NCBI RefSeq assembly: GCF_900112425.1
Contig: NZ_FOLP01000021.1
Location: forward strand, 39,808-103,807
Source: Variovorax sp. OK212
GTDB taxonomy: Bacteria; Pseudomonadota; Gammaproteobacteria; Burkholderiales; Burkholderiaceae_C
DNA length: 64,000 bases
Direction: 5' to 3'
Shown: positions 42,812 to 53,048 of the stretch, in pieces
Layout of the letters: every line of letters starts with the position of its first letter
Numbering within the stretch: position 1 is the stretch's first letter
Notes under the pieces: model-generated
What the model was told of the DNA's origin: nothing
Seen by the model: only the letters and a program-made list of their open reading frames with translations
Databases searched by the model: none
Made by a program: the position numbers and the translations under genes

Positions 42812-43731
42812 GCCGTGCGTTGTACCGCGGGCCGCCGGTTCACCAGCACGATGCCCACTGCGACGCCCGCCAGCGCCACGACCAGCTGCGCCGTGAGCGG
42901 CTCCTTCAGCAGCACCACGCCGCACACCAGCGCGAACACCGGCGTGAGGAAGGTGAAGGACGACATCTGCGTGGCCGGGTAGTGCCGCAGCAGCCACATC
43001 CAGGTGAGGTAGCTGGCGAAGGCGCCGATCACGGTCTGCAGGCCGATCGAGCCCCAGGCCGCCGCCGAGTACGCAAAGCCCCAGTGCTCGCCGAGCGCGA
43101 GCGACAGCAGCGGGCACACCGCGGCCGTCACGGCGACTTGGTAGAACAGCGTCTTCTCGGCGCTGGCCGTGGCCAGCCGCGTGGTGCGCAGCGTGAGCGT
43201 GGTCAGGCCCCACAGCGCGCCGGCCGCCAGGGCCATGGCGTCGCCGATGAGCTGCGACGAGCTCATGTGGCCGAAGCCCTCGCTGAACGCCAGCACCACG
43301 CCGGCGAACGCAATGAACAGCCCCAGCCACTGGAAGCCGCGCAGCCGCTCGGCCGGCACCCAGCGCGGCAGCAGCAGCGACACCCAGAAGGGCGCGGTGT
43401 AGAGAAACACCGTGAGCCGCGAGGCGCTGGTGTGCTGCAGCCCCAGGTAGATGCCCGCGAACTCGCCCGAGAACAGCAGGCCGGCCAGCAGCCCCGGCCA
43501 CAGCGTGCCGTCGCGCGCGAACAGCGGCACGCCGCGCCACACGCACCACAGCCACAGCAGGAAGGTGGCGCCCACCATGCGGATCGAGGCCTGCCACATC
43601 GGCGGCACCTCGGCCACGGTGGTCTTGATGAGGATCTGCTGCAGGCCCCAGAAGGCGCAGCAGGCAATGAGCAGGCCGATGGCGAGGCTGTCGAGGTGGG
43701 TCTTGCGCTGGATCATTTCGCGGTCAGTCAA
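42808..43731 (-). CDS. EamA-family (DMT) transporter
   Basis: Inner-membrane permease of 307 aa with ten predicted helices in two EamA repeats (LLIACCAFWGLQQILIK; ALAAGALWGLTTLTLRTT). Family members export amino acids, metabolites or drugs. The coupling to glutaminase suggests export of an amino acid related to glutamine or glutamate, though this is only context. No regulator is adjacent on either side. Confidence 0.9.
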   Translation of the reverse strand: MTDREMIQRKTHLDSLAIGLLIACCAFWGLQQILIKTTVAEVPPMWQASIRMVGATFLLWLWCVWRGVPLFARDGTLWPGLLAGLLFSGEFAGIYLGLQHTSASRLTVFLYTAPFWVSLLLPRWVPAERLRGFQWLGLFIAFAGVVLAFSEGFGHMSSSQLIGDAMALAAGALWGLTTLTLRTTRLATASAEKTLFYQVAVTAAVCPLLSLALGEHWGFAYSAAAWGSIGLQTVIGAFASYLTWMWLLRHYPATQMSSFTFLTPVFALVCGVVLLKEPLTAQLVVALAGVAVGIVLVNRRPAVQRTA

Positions 43732-43871
43732 TCGCGGCGCGGGGCCGCCAATTCGTCCGATGATCGTATCGCGGCGCCGGGCGTGCCGTGTGACGGCGTG
43801 GGCACTGCGCGCAGCCGCGGTATTTCGCCCCGCGCGGCCAGCGGGTGGCCGGGGGGCGGCCTACCTCGGCC

Positions 43872-44378
43872 CTACCTCGTGGCCACGGGGTAGGGCGGCT
43901 TGCCCCGCGTGCCCACCATCAGGTCGGGCACCACCGCCTCCACGTCGGGCAGCGCGCGCGCCGCGCGCTCGAGCTTGCTCGCCAGCGCCGCGTTCGGCAC
44001 GCAGCCCTGCAGGTACACCCAGCGGCGCTGCACGGTCACCCAGACGCTGCCCTTGTCCACGCCCGGCACGGCCCGCAGCGCGGCGCGCACCTTGGGGGCC
44101 AGGGGCTTGTCGTAGCGGTAGGCGTTGCTGTCGGTGCACTTGCCGGCCAGCCAGCAGCTGGTGCCGCGCTCCAGCCGCGAGTGCGTCTGCAGGCGGCGCT
44201 CCTCGGCCGTGTAGAACGGCCCCTCGGGCACGGCGCAGGCCGGCAGGCCCGCGGCCACCTGGAAGAACGGGTCGTCGAACCAGTTCTGCTTGACGGGCTC
44301 GCGCGGTGCCGCAGCTTCCTGCGCCATGCCCGCCTGTGCGGCAAGCAGCAGGACGAGCAGGAGCGCAGGGCGGGCCAT
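43872..44378 (-). CDS. Exported BON-domain-like protein
   Basis: Secreted or periplasmic protein of 168 aa with a signal peptide (ARPALLLVLLLAAQAGMAQ). The N-terminal half has a Cys-containing region (LPACAVPEGPF..TSCWLAGKCTDSN). The C-terminal half (PKVRAALRAVPGVDKGSVWVTVQRRWVYLQGCVPNAALASKLERAARALPDVEAVVPDLMVG) has the BON alpha-beta pattern used to bind phospholipid or other envelope parts. Its start overlaps the flavin reductase stop by 1-3 nt. Confidence 0.8.
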   Translation of the reverse strand: MARPALLLVLLLAAQAGMAQEAAAPREPVKQNWFDDPFFQVAAGLPACAVPEGPFYTAEERRLQTHSRLERGTSCWLAGKCTDSNAYRYDKPLAPKVRAALRAVPGVDKGSVWVTVQRRWVYLQGCVPNAALASKLERAARALPDVEAVVPDLMVGTRGKPPYPVATR

Positions 44379-44887
44379 TACAAGGGGTGTTCGGTGTAGA
44401 AGCGCCCGCCGTGGAACAGCAGCGGCGAGGCGCCCGCGTCGTGCGTGCAGCGCTCCACCTCGCCCACGAAGATCACGTGGTCGCCTTCGTCGTAGCGGCT
44501 GCGGTTGAAGCACTCGAAGCTGGCCGCGGCCCCCGCCAGCACGGGCGCGCCGCCGATGCCTTCGGTGAAGGCCACATCGGCCCAGCGGTCGATGTTCTTG
44601 GTGGCGAAGCGCTCGGCCAGCGCCTTCTGGTTGGCCGCCAGGATGTTCACCGTGTAGTGCGAGCCGGCGCTCAGCGCGGGCATGGAGCCCGCGGCGCGCG
44701 CGAGGCTCCACAGCACCAGCGGCGGCGCGAGCGACACGGAGTTGAAGGAGTTGGCCGTGAGGCCGACCAGCGTGCCGTCGGCCGCGCGCGCGGTGACGAT
44801 GGTGACGCCGGTCGCGAACGTGCCGAGCGCTTCACGAAACTCGTCGGGCGAAAAGGAGGGCGGCTGGGCCCGTCGGGGAGTGGTCAC
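44378..44887 (-). CDS. Flavin reductase-like FMN-binding protein
   Basis: Flavin reductase domain protein of 169 aa (FRMsr/HpaC type) that supplies reduced flavin or binds FMN. Blocks: FREALGTFATGVTIVTARAADGTLVGLTANSFNSVSLAPPLVLWSLAR, GSHYTVNILAANQ and CFNRSRYDEGDHVIFVGEVERC. The GTG at 44887 is the chosen start; there is no in-frame ATG before residue 60 and no strong Shine-Dalgarno site, so the start is uncertain. No monooxygenase partner is nearby. Confidence 0.88.
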   Translation of the reverse strand: MTTPRRAQPPSFSPDEFREALGTFATGVTIVTARAADGTLVGLTANSFNSVSLAPPLVLWSLARAAGSMPALSAGSHYTVNILAANQKALAERFATKNIDRWADVAFTEGIGGAPVLAGAAASFECFNRSRYDEGDHVIFVGEVERCTHDAGASPLLFHGGRFYTEHPL

Positions 44888-45006
44888 TGAAAAAGGCAGC
44901 AAGGGCTTGGAGGGCAGAGGGCCATTTTGGCTCAGCGACCCGGGGGCTGCTCGGCGGGGCTCATCGATCGGGCCGCAAGCCGGTGAAAAGGCAGTGGCCC
45001 CGCCAC

Positions 45007-46266
45007 CTATCCGAAGAACCAGTAGCACACCGCCACGGCCGCCACCACGCCCGCCAGCTCGGCCAGCAGCGCGCAGGCCACCGCATGCCGCGCGCGCTGG
45101 ATGCCGACCGCGCCGAAGTACACCGCCAGCACGTAGAAGGTGGTCTCGGTGCTGCCCTGGATGGTGGCGGCCACCAGCGCGGGGAAGCTGTCGACGCCCT
45201 GGCTCTTCATGGTCTCGATGAGCATCGCGCGCGCCGCGCTGCCCGAGAACGGCTTGACCAGCGCGGTGGGCATGGCGTCGACGAAGCGCGCGTCGAAGCC
45301 GCCCGCGCTCACCAGCCAGCGCAGGCCGTGAAGCACGAAGTCCAGCGCGCCCGACGCACGCAGCACGCCGATGGCGCACAGCATGGCGACCAGGTACGGC
45401 AGCAGGTTCTTCGCGATGTCGAAGCCTTCCTTCGCGCCTTCGACGAAGCACTCGTAGACCTTGATGCGCTTGAAAGCCCCCGCCAGCAGGAACCCCACGA
45501 TCACGCCGAACAGCGTGAGGTTGCCCAGCAGCGACGACAGCGACGCGATGGCCGCCGCCGACAGGGTGCCCAGCAAGGCCATGAAGCCGCCCAGCAGCAG
45601 CGCGCCGGGCAGCAGGTAGGCCAGCACCACCGGGTCCCACAGCCGCAGGCGCTGCGCCAGCGCCACCGTGAGCAGCCCGACCAGCGTCGAGGCGCTGGTG
45701 GCCAGCAGGATCGGCAGGAACACCAGCGTCGGGTCGCCCGCGCCCTGTTGCGCGCGGTACATGAAGATGGTGACCGGAAGCAAGGTCAGCGACGAAGCGT
45801 TGAGCACCAGGAACAGGATCTGCGCGTTGGTGGCCGTCACCGGGTCGGGGTTGAGCCGCTGCAGCTCGCGCATGGCCTTCAGGCCGATGGGCGTGGCGGC
45901 GTTGTCCAGCCCCAGCGCGTTGGCCGCGAAGTTCATGGTGATGAGCCCGAGCGCCGGGTGCCCGGCGGGCACGCCCGGCATCAGGCGCCGGAAGAGCGGC
46001 CCCAGCAGCCGCGCGAGCCAGCCCACCAGCCCCGCCGCCTCGGCGATGCGCAGGAAACCGAGCCACAGCGTGAGCGTGCCGAACAGCAGCACCATCACCT
46101 CGACCGCCAGCCGCGCCATGGTGAACAGGCTCTCGACCAGCGCCGCGAACACGCCCGGGTCGCCCCCGACGAGCCACCGCGCGAGCGCCGCGAGCGCCGC
46201 CATCCCGAAGAAACCAAGCCACAAGCCGTTGAGCACGCTTCTTTTCCTTTTTTGCGGGCCGATCAT
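45007..46266 (-). CDS. SpmA-SpmB-like fused nucleoside-recognition membrane protein
   Basis: Membrane protein of 419 aa in which two nucleoside-recognition (Gate) domains are fused. The first half (MNFAANALGLDNAATPIGLKAMRELQRLNPDPVTATNAQILFLVLNASSLTLLP) matches SpmA, the second (LVKPFSGSAARAMLIETMKSQGVDSFPALVAATIQGSTETTFYVLAVYFGAVGI) matches SpmB of sporulating Firmicutes. Fused forms occur in many non-sporulating bacteria; the transported or sensed ligand is unknown. It is divergent to the phospholipase D gene with a 40-bp gap. Confidence 0.88.
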   Translation of the reverse strand: MIGPQKRKRSVLNGLWLGFFGMAALAALARWLVGGDPGVFAALVESLFTMARLAVEVMVLLFGTLTLWLGFLRIAEAAGLVGWLARLLGPLFRRLMPGVPAGHPALGLITMNFAANALGLDNAATPIGLKAMRELQRLNPDPVTATNAQILFLVLNASSLTLLPVTIFMYRAQQGAGDPTLVFLPILLATSASTLVGLLTVALAQRLRLWDPVVLAYLLPGALLLGGFMALLGTLSAAAIASLSSLLGNLTLFGVIVGFLLAGAFKRIKVYECFVEGAKEGFDIAKNLLPYLVAMLCAIGVLRASGALDFVLHGLRWLVSAGGFDARFVDAMPTALVKPFSGSAARAMLIETMKSQGVDSFPALVAATIQGSTETTFYVLAVYFGAVGIQRARHAVACALLAELAGVVAAVAVCYWFFG

Positions 46267-46306
46267 AGGCCGCCATTCCGGGCCGCCGCGAGCTACAGTT
46301 CGGGCC

Positions 46307-47890
46307 ATGCGCGCCGCCAACTTCCGCCGAACAGCCGCCCTGGCACTGGGCGCAGCCACCCTCTGGCTGGCCGGTTGCGCGAGCCTGCCGCCGCCCCGGC
46401 CGATGCCGGTGGTCACTGCGCTTTCCGCCACGGACGTGTCACAAACCGAACTGGCGCAGCTCGCGGCCAAGGGCACGCCGGGCGGCTCCACGGCGCTGTC
46501 GGGCTTCCGGCTGCTGCCGGAGGCGGCCTTCGCGTTCGATGCGCGCATCTCGCTCGCCCGCCACGCCGAGAAGTCGCTCGACGTGCAGTACTACCTGATA
46601 CAGAAGGACGACGTCGGCCTGCTGTTCCTGAAGGAGCTGCGCGAGGCCGCCGCGCGCGGCGTGCGCGTGCGGCTGCTGGTGGACGACCTGTACACCGGCG
46701 GCGAAGACGAGGTGTTCAGCACGCTGTCGGCGTTCCCCAACATCGAGGTGCGCCTGTTCAACCCGCTGCCCTCGCGCGCCAGTTCGCTGTCGGCGCGGCT
46801 CCTGTTCTCTCTGACCGACTTCGGCCGCATCAACCACCGCATGCACAACAAGCTGCTGGTGGCCGACAACAGCTTCGCGGTGTCGGGCGGGCGGAACATC
46901 GCCAACGAGTACTTCATGCGCAGCACGGCGGCGAACTTCATCGACATGGACGTGCTGTCCAGCGGCCCGGTGGTGCGCCAGATGTCCGAGGGCTTCGACC
47001 GCTACTGGAACAGCGAGCACGTGCGCCCCATCGAGCAGGTCGCGCCGCAGCGCCTGCCGGTGGAGGAGGCGCAGAAGCGCTTCGACGCCATCGCGCGCAC
47101 GGCCGTGCCCGACGTGGCCATGCACCAGCGCGACGTGCTCAACAGGCCGCCGGTGGGGCAGGAGCTCATCACCGGCAACGTGGGGCGCTACTGGGCGCCG
47201 TCCACGCTGTTCGTGGACTCGCCCGAGAAGATCACGCGCAAGCCCGACGCCGCCTACGAAGGCAGCGTGACCGAGGGCGCGCTGAATGTCATCAACTCGG
47301 CCAGGCGCGAAGTGAAGATCGGCTCGCCGTACTTCATTCCGGGCGCGCACGGCATGGCCATGATGAAGAAGGCCATCGAGGGCGGCGGGCGCATCACGGT
47401 GGTCACCAACTCGCTGGGCGCCACCGACGAGCCGCTGGCCTATGCGGGCTACGAGCGCTACCGCGCCGACATGCTGAAGATCGGCGTCACCATCTACGAG
47501 ATCGCGCCCACGCTCACCGGCCGCTCGGGGCGCTTCGGCGACTTCGGCAAGTCGATCAGCCGGCTGCACGCCAAGCTCGCGGTGATCGACGACGACCGCT
47601 TCTTCGTGGGCTCGATGAACCTCGACCACCGCTCGGCCGCGGTCAACACCGAGATGGGCCTGGTCATCGACAGCCCGGAACTGGTGCAGGACTACGACAA
47701 GCTCATGGCCGGCGACCGCGTCAACCTCGGCTACCGGCTGCGCCTGGGTCCCGACGGGCGGCGCGTGCAGTGGCTGGAGTACGACGACGCCGGCGGCGAC
47801 ATCGTGCACGAGGACGAGCCGGGCGAGTTCCTCTGGCTGCGCTTCAAGAACTGGCTGCTGCTGCCCATCGTGGGCGAGGAACTGTTGTAG
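46307..47890 (+). CDS. Phospholipase D/cardiolipin synthase-like lipoprotein
   Basis: Protein of 527 aa with an N-terminal lipoprotein signal (ALALGAATLWLAGCASLPP, lipobox LAGC). Two HKD motifs of the PLD superfamily are present: HNKLLVADNSFAVSGGRN and HAKLAVIDDDRFFVGSMN. Such exported PLD proteins resemble YmdC/ClsC-type cardiolipin synthases but are anchored by a lipid. It may act on phospholipids at the periplasmic face. The next gene on this strand follows after 112 bp. Confidence 0.9.
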   Translation: MRAANFRRTAALALGAATLWLAGCASLPPPRPMPVVTALSATDVSQTELAQLAAKGTPGGSTALSGFRLLPEAAFAFDARISLARHAEKSLDVQYYLIQKDDVGLLFLKELREAAARGVRVRLLVDDLYTGGEDEVFSTLSAFPNIEVRLFNPLPSRASSLSARLLFSLTDFGRINHRMHNKLLVADNSFAVSGGRNIANEYFMRSTAANFIDMDVLSSGPVVRQMSEGFDRYWNSEHVRPIEQVAPQRLPVEEAQKRFDAIARTAVPDVAMHQRDVLNRPPVGQELITGNVGRYWAPSTLFVDSPEKITRKPDAAYEGSVTEGALNVINSARREVKIGSPYFIPGAHGMAMMKKAIEGGGRITVVTNSLGATDEPLAYAGYERYRADMLKIGVTIYEIAPTLTGRSGRFGDFGKSISRLHAKLAVIDDDRFFVGSMNLDHRSAAVNTEMGLVIDSPELVQDYDKLMAGDRVNLGYRLRLGPDGRRVQWLEYDDAGGDIVHEDEPGEFLWLRFKNWLLLPIVGEELL

Positions 47891-47939
47891 GCAGCCTACC
47901 GGCGGGCGCGCTTTGTCATCTCCGGAGGGGGTTAGTGCA

Positions 47940-47962
47940 TTACATTTCCGGTAGAAATGTAA
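47940..47962. promoter_or_regulatory. Perfect 9-bp inverted repeat before the binding-protein gene
   Basis: TTACATTTC and GAAATGTAA flank a 5-nt spacer (CGGTA), giving an exact inverted repeat 40 bp upstream of the start at 48003. The AT-rich arms differ from the surrounding GC-rich sequence. It looks like an operator, but no regulator gene is adjacent, and it lacks the T-tract of a terminator. Confidence 0.6.
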
Positions 47963-48002
47963 ACTTTTGTCACTGCCCCTTGAGGCCCCTGGAGACTTCG
48001 AC

Positions 48003-49172
48003 ATGACCGTTCCCGTGCCGCGCGAGTCCATCTCTGCGCTTTCGCCGCTTTCCACCAGCCGCCGCCGCGCATTGACCGGGCTGGCCACCGCCGCGGCCGC
48101 CGCGGGGCTGGGGTTTCCGGCGTTCGCGCAGGCACGTTCGGTGCGCATCGGCGCGACCTTCGACAACAGCAGTGTCGAGAAGGCCAACGGGCAGGGGCTG
48201 TTCCAGGGTTCGAGCGCATTCTTCGCGGCGCTGAACAAGGCCGGCGGCATCAACGGCACCAAGGTCGAGCTCGTGATGGCCGACGACACCTTCAAGCCCG
48301 ACGTGGCCAAGGCCAATGCGCTGGCCTTCGAGAAAGACAGCGCGGTGCTCGCGCTGCTGCATCCGCTGGGCACGCGCCAGACCTCGGAGGTGATGGACGC
48401 GGTGCCCGGCATGGCCGTGGTGGGCCCCAACACCGGCACCATCTCGCTGCGCAAGAAGAATTCGCCCAACACCTTCTGGGTGCGCGCCAACTACGACCAG
48501 GAAGTCGACAAGCTCGTGAGCACGGCCGCCGTGCTGGGCCAGACCCGCATCGGCCTCGTGCATTCGGAGGATCCGCTGGGCCAGTCGGTGCTGGCGGCCT
48601 TCAAGAACGCGCTGGCCAAGGCCAAGCTGGAGCCCGCGGTCATCGCGACCACGCCCAACACCACCAGCATGGAAGTGGGCCCCGCGGCCGCCGCCATCGC
48701 CAAGGCCAAGCCCCAGGTGGTGGTGGTCGGGCTGGCCGGCACGGCGCCGGTGTTCCTGAAGGCGCTGCGCGAGGCGGGCAACAGCAGCTCGGCCTACGGC
48801 CTGTCGATCACGGCCAGCGCGCTCGCGGCCATGGGCGACCTGGCCAAGGGCCTGGGCTTCGTGATCGTGGTGCCGTCGCCGTACTCGACCAAGTTCGAGA
48901 TCGTGCGCCGCTACCAGGCCGACATGCTGGCCAGCGGCGTCAAGGAGTTCTCGCTGCCCAGCCTGGAGGGCTACATCGACGCCGCCGTGCTCGCCGAAGG
49001 CATGCGCCGCGCGGGCGGCACGCTCACGCGCGCGTCGGTGATGTCGGGGCTCGCGAGCATCGAGAACTTCGACCTCGGCGGCCTGAAGATCCACTACGGC
49101 CGCACCAACCGCGAAGGCGGGCAGTTCGTGGACGTGGCGGTGATCGGCAGCCGCGGGCAGATGCTGAGCTGA
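48003..49172 (+). CDS. Branched-chain-type periplasmic binding protein (orphan)
   Basis: Leu/Ile/Val-type substrate-binding protein of 389 aa. A long leader with a twin-Arg-like RRRALTG and signal (LATAAAAAGLGFPAFAQA) precedes VRIGATFDNSSVEKANGQGLFQGSSAFFAALNKAGGINGTKVELVMADD. The ligand fold is complete. It has no transporter on its strand but lies 480 bp from the 3' end of the Liv operon on the other strand, so it may feed that importer or a distant one. An inverted repeat at 47940-47962 may regulate it. Confidence 0.88.
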   Translation: MTVPVPRESISALSPLSTSRRRALTGLATAAAAAGLGFPAFAQARSVRIGATFDNSSVEKANGQGLFQGSSAFFAALNKAGGINGTKVELVMADDTFKPDVAKANALAFEKDSAVLALLHPLGTRQTSEVMDAVPGMAVVGPNTGTISLRKKNSPNTFWVRANYDQEVDKLVSTAAVLGQTRIGLVHSEDPLGQSVLAAFKNALAKAKLEPAVIATTPNTTSMEVGPAAAAIAKAKPQVVVVGLAGTAPVFLKALREAGNSSSAYGLSITASALAAMGDLAKGLGFVIVVPSPYSTKFEIVRRYQADMLASGVKEFSLPSLEGYIDAAVLAEGMRRAGGTLTRASVMSGLASIENFDLGGLKIHYGRTNREGGQFVDVAVIGSRGQMLS

Positions 49173-49257
49173 GCCGGTGCTCCCCCGGGGAGCGTCTGCG
49201 GATACCTTGGCAAGGGCCGCGCTCTGCGGCGGGGGTGCGCCGGTACAGTGCACGCCC

Positions 49258-49635
49258 ATGGACCTCGACTTCCCGCTGTTCAACGGCCTCCTGCTTCTCG
49301 GCTTCGGGAGCTGTGCGGCGCTCGCCCTGGCGGCCTTCCTGTTGTGGCAGCGGGCCGTTTCGCGGGGCCGCATCGGCGCGCTGGGCGCGAGCCTCGGCCA
49401 TGCCTTGTGCGTGGCCGCGGTGCCGCTCGGCGTGTGGTGGAGCATCCAGGCCTTCCTGGAGCACCTGCCGGCAGATCCGCCGTCGTTCTGGACGCACCTG
49501 GCGGACATCAGCGTGGCCTTCATCCTCTTCGCGTGCCTGTGGATGTCCTGGGCCGTGGCCTTCGTCGTCGCGTGCCTTGCCGCGTGGCGCTTCTCGGTCT
49601 GTGCGAAGCGGCTGGGGCGGCAACCCCGGGCCTGA
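49258..49635 (+). CDS. Small membrane protein, function unknown
   Basis: Inner-membrane protein of 125 aa with three predicted helices (LFNGLLLLGFGSCAALALAAFLL; LGHALCVAAVPLGVWWSIQAFL; ISVAFILFACLWMSWAVAFVVACLAAW) and a basic C-terminus. No family recognised. It converges with livF 20 bp downstream and is 85 bp after the orphan binding-protein gene. Confidence 0.65.
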   Translation: MDLDFPLFNGLLLLGFGSCAALALAAFLLWQRAVSRGRIGALGASLGHALCVAAVPLGVWWSIQAFLEHLPADPPSFWTHLADISVAFILFACLWMSWAVAFVVACLAAWRFSVCAKRLGRQPRA

Positions 49636-49655
49636 GACGTGAGACCGAAGCCGTT

Positions 49656-50406
<751 letters not shown>

Positions 50407-50414
<8 letters not shown>

Positions 50415-51174
50415 GGTGGTGCGAGCTTCCCAGGTAGACCTCGCGCACGCGCGGGTCGGCGCCGATCTCGGCGGGCGTGCCTTCGGTGAGGATGCGTCCG
50501 CCCACCAGCACCGAGATGCGGCGCGAGAAGCGGAAGACGAGTTTCATGTCGTGTTCGATGAACAGAACGCTGATGTCCTGCGGCAGCGCCGCGATGGCTT
50601 CGAAGAGTTCGCCGCTCTCGTCCTCCGGCACGCCGGCGGCCGGTTCGTCGAGCAGCAGGATGCGCGGCTTGGCCGCCAGCGCCAGCGCGATCTCCAGCAG
50701 GCGCTGCTTGCCGTAGGCCAGTTCGGCCACGGGCACGTCGGCCAGGCTGTCGAGCCGCAGCGTGCCCAGCAGCGCATGCGCCTCGTCGAACACCGCCGTG
50801 CAGCCCTTCAGCGGCCGCCACCAGGTGGCGCCCAGCCCTTCGCGCTCGCTGATGGCCAGCACCACCGACAGGAGCGGCGTGAGGCTGGGGAACAGCGTGT
50901 TGATCTGGAAGGTGCGCGCCAGCCCCATGCGCGCGCGCTTGTCGCTCGACAGGCGCGTGATGTCGCGATCGCCCATGTGGATGCTGCCGCTGGTGGGCTT
51001 GAACACGCCCGTGAGCAGGTTGATCAGCGTGGTCTTGCCCGCGCCGTTGGGGCCGATCAGCGCCTGCCGCGCGCCGGGTTCGAGCGACAGCCCGACCTCG
51101 CTCACGGCATGGAAGGCGCCGAAGTGGATGCCCAGGTTTCGCGTGCGCAGCGTGTGCGTGGTCGAGCCGCTCAT
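50407..51174 (-). CDS. livG: Branched-chain-type ABC transporter ATPase, LivG-like
   Basis: ATPase of 255 aa. Walker A GPNGAGKTT, the LivG-specific FQINTLFPSLT, and Walker B LLLDEPAAGVPEDE are visible. The signature is AYGKQRLLEIALALAA, the usual relaxed LivG form. Its start overlaps the livM stop as ATGA and its end overlaps livF by 8 nt. Confidence 0.92.
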
Positions 51175-52136
51175 CGCGCCTTGCCTCCCGTGCGAACCAG
51201 GCGCGAGAGCGCGCCCATGATGCCGCCGCGGCCCAGCATGACCGCCGCGATCAGGAAGATGCCGAGCCAGAACATCCAGTACTGCGGGTTCATGTCGGCG
51301 AACCAGTCGTGCACTAGCATGTAGACGATGGCGCCGATCACGCCGCCGTACAGGCGCCCGGTGCCGCCGAGCACCAGGATGATGAGCACCTCGGCCGAGC
51401 GGTTGAAGCCGATCGACTCGATGCCCACGAACTGCGTGGTCTGCGCCAGCAGCGCGCCCGCGACGCCGGCCACCGCGGCCGAGAAGGCGTAGGCCATGCG
51501 CAGGCGCGCTTCCACCGGCGAGCCGATGGCCAGCATGCGCTTGCGGCTGTCGTGGATGCCGCGCAGCGCCAGGCCGAAGGGCGAGCGCAGCACCAGCCGC
51601 ACCAGCAGGAACATCGCGAGCACCACGCCGAACGCATAGCAGAAGGCGGTCTTGCCGTAGAGATCGAAGTCGAAGAAGCCCAGCACCGGTGCAATGACCA
51701 CGCCCTGCAGGCCGTCGGTGCCGCCGGTGATGCCCGACAGGCGGTTGGCCACCTCGAACAGCAGCACGCACACGCCGATGGTGATCATCAGCCGCGTGAG
51801 GTCGGCGCCGCGCACCACCAGGTAGCTCAGCACGTAGCCCAGCACGCCGCACACCGCGAGCGCGAACAGCAGGCCGGTGAAGGGCTCGCTCCAGCCGTAC
51901 TTGGCGAGCAGGCCGGCCGCATAGGCACCCGCGCCGAAGAAGGCCGCGTGGCCCACGGTGAGGATGCCCGCGTAGCCCAGCGCCATGTCGAGCGACACGG
52001 CGAACAGGCCGAAGATCATGACCTGGCTCATCAGCGTGAGCTTGTCGGGCAGCAGGAAGAAGCACGACGCCAGCGCGAGCCAGAAGGCGGCTTCCGCGAT
52101 GCGCAGCTGCGCGGGGGAAACGGCCAGCGCTTTCAT
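51171..52136 (-). CDS. livM: Branched-chain-type ABC transporter permease, LivM-like
   Basis: Inner-membrane permease of 321 aa with about nine to ten helices. The LivM core SLDMALGYAGILTVGHAAFFGAGAYAAGLLAKYG and RLYGGVIGAIVYMLVHDWFADMNP are present, followed by a short basic C-terminus. The start overlaps the livH stop by 4 nt. Confidence 0.9.
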   Translation of the reverse strand: MKALAVSPAQLRIAEAAFWLALASCFFLLPDKLTLMSQVMIFGLFAVSLDMALGYAGILTVGHAAFFGAGAYAAGLLAKYGWSEPFTGLLFALAVCGVLGYVLSYLVVRGADLTRLMITIGVCVLLFEVANRLSGITGGTDGLQGVVIAPVLGFFDFDLYGKTAFCYAFGVVLAMFLLVRLVLRSPFGLALRGIHDSRKRMLAIGSPVEARLRMAYAFSAAVAGVAGALLAQTTQFVGIESIGFNRSAEVLIILVLGGTGRLYGGVIGAIVYMLVHDWFADMNPQYWMFWLGIFLIAAVMLGRGGIMGALSRLVRTGGKAR

Positions 52137-52993
52137 GCGAGCCCCTTCTTCGCGACGATGCCGTTGGGCCGCACGAGCAGCATGACGATCATGAAGACAT
52201 AGATGAGAAAGGCGCCCGCCTCGGGCAGGTAGTACTTGCCGGCCACGTCGACGATGCCCACCAGCAGCGCCGCGATGAACGGCCCGGTGACGGTGCCCGC
52301 GCCGCCCACGCACACCACCATCAAGAAGTAGACGAGGTACTTGAGCGGGAACGACGGCTCCAGCCCCAGCATGCCCAGGCTCAGCGCGCCGCCCAGGCCG
52401 GCCAGGCCGCAGCCCAGCGAGAAGGTCAGGAAAAACAGGCGCTGCACGTGGATGCCGGTGCCGCCCGCCACGCGCTGGTTGTCCACCGCCGCGCGCACCA
52501 TCGCGCCGTAGCGCGTCTTGCCCAGGCCCAGCAGCAGCGCAACCAGGACGGCCACGCCGCAGACGATCAGGAACAGGCGGTAGCGGCCCACCTCCAGGCC
52601 CAGCAGCGACACCTGGCCGTCGAGCGCCGGCGGCAGCGTGAAGGGCTGCATCGTCGGCCCGAAGAAGTAGGTGAAGGCCGCGATCGACACGAACACCACG
52701 CCGATCGACAGCAGCACCTGGTCCAGCGGGTGCGCGCGGTACAGCCGCCGGTAGAACGCGAACTCCAGCACCGCGCCCACCACGGCCGCCGCCACGAAGG
52801 CCGCCGCCAGCGACAGGCCGAAGCCCAGGCCGAAGTGGTTCATCAGCACGCTGGCCGCATAGCCGCCCACCATCGCGAAGCTGCCGTGCGCGAGGTTGAC
52901 GAAGTTCATGAGCCCCATCGTGATGGACAGGCCCACGCCGATGAGGAACAGGAGCATGCCGTAGGCCACTCCATCGAAGATCACGATGCCCAT
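52133..52993 (-). CDS. livH: Branched-chain-type ABC transporter permease, LivH-like
   Basis: Inner-membrane permease of 286 aa. LivH marks: GLMNFVNLAHGSFAMVGGYAAS near the N-terminus, TRYGAMVRAAVDNQRVAGGTGIHVQRLFFLTFSLGCGLAGLGGAL, and the end VRPNGIVAKKGLA. It follows the binding-protein gene after 55 bp and overlaps livM. Confidence 0.92.
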   Translation of the reverse strand: MGIVIFDGVAYGMLLFLIGVGLSITMGLMNFVNLAHGSFAMVGGYAASVLMNHFGLGFGLSLAAAFVAAAVVGAVLEFAFYRRLYRAHPLDQVLLSIGVVFVSIAAFTYFFGPTMQPFTLPPALDGQVSLLGLEVGRYRLFLIVCGVAVLVALLLGLGKTRYGAMVRAAVDNQRVAGGTGIHVQRLFFLTFSLGCGLAGLGGALSLGMLGLEPSFPLKYLVYFLMVVCVGGAGTVTGPFIAALLVGIVDVAGKYYLPEAGAFLIYVFMIVMLLVRPNGIVAKKGLA

Positions 52994-53048
52994 GAATTTC
53001 CTGCTTGCTGCTTTCTGCGTGCTGGCTGGCGGACGGAAGGTGTCCCGG

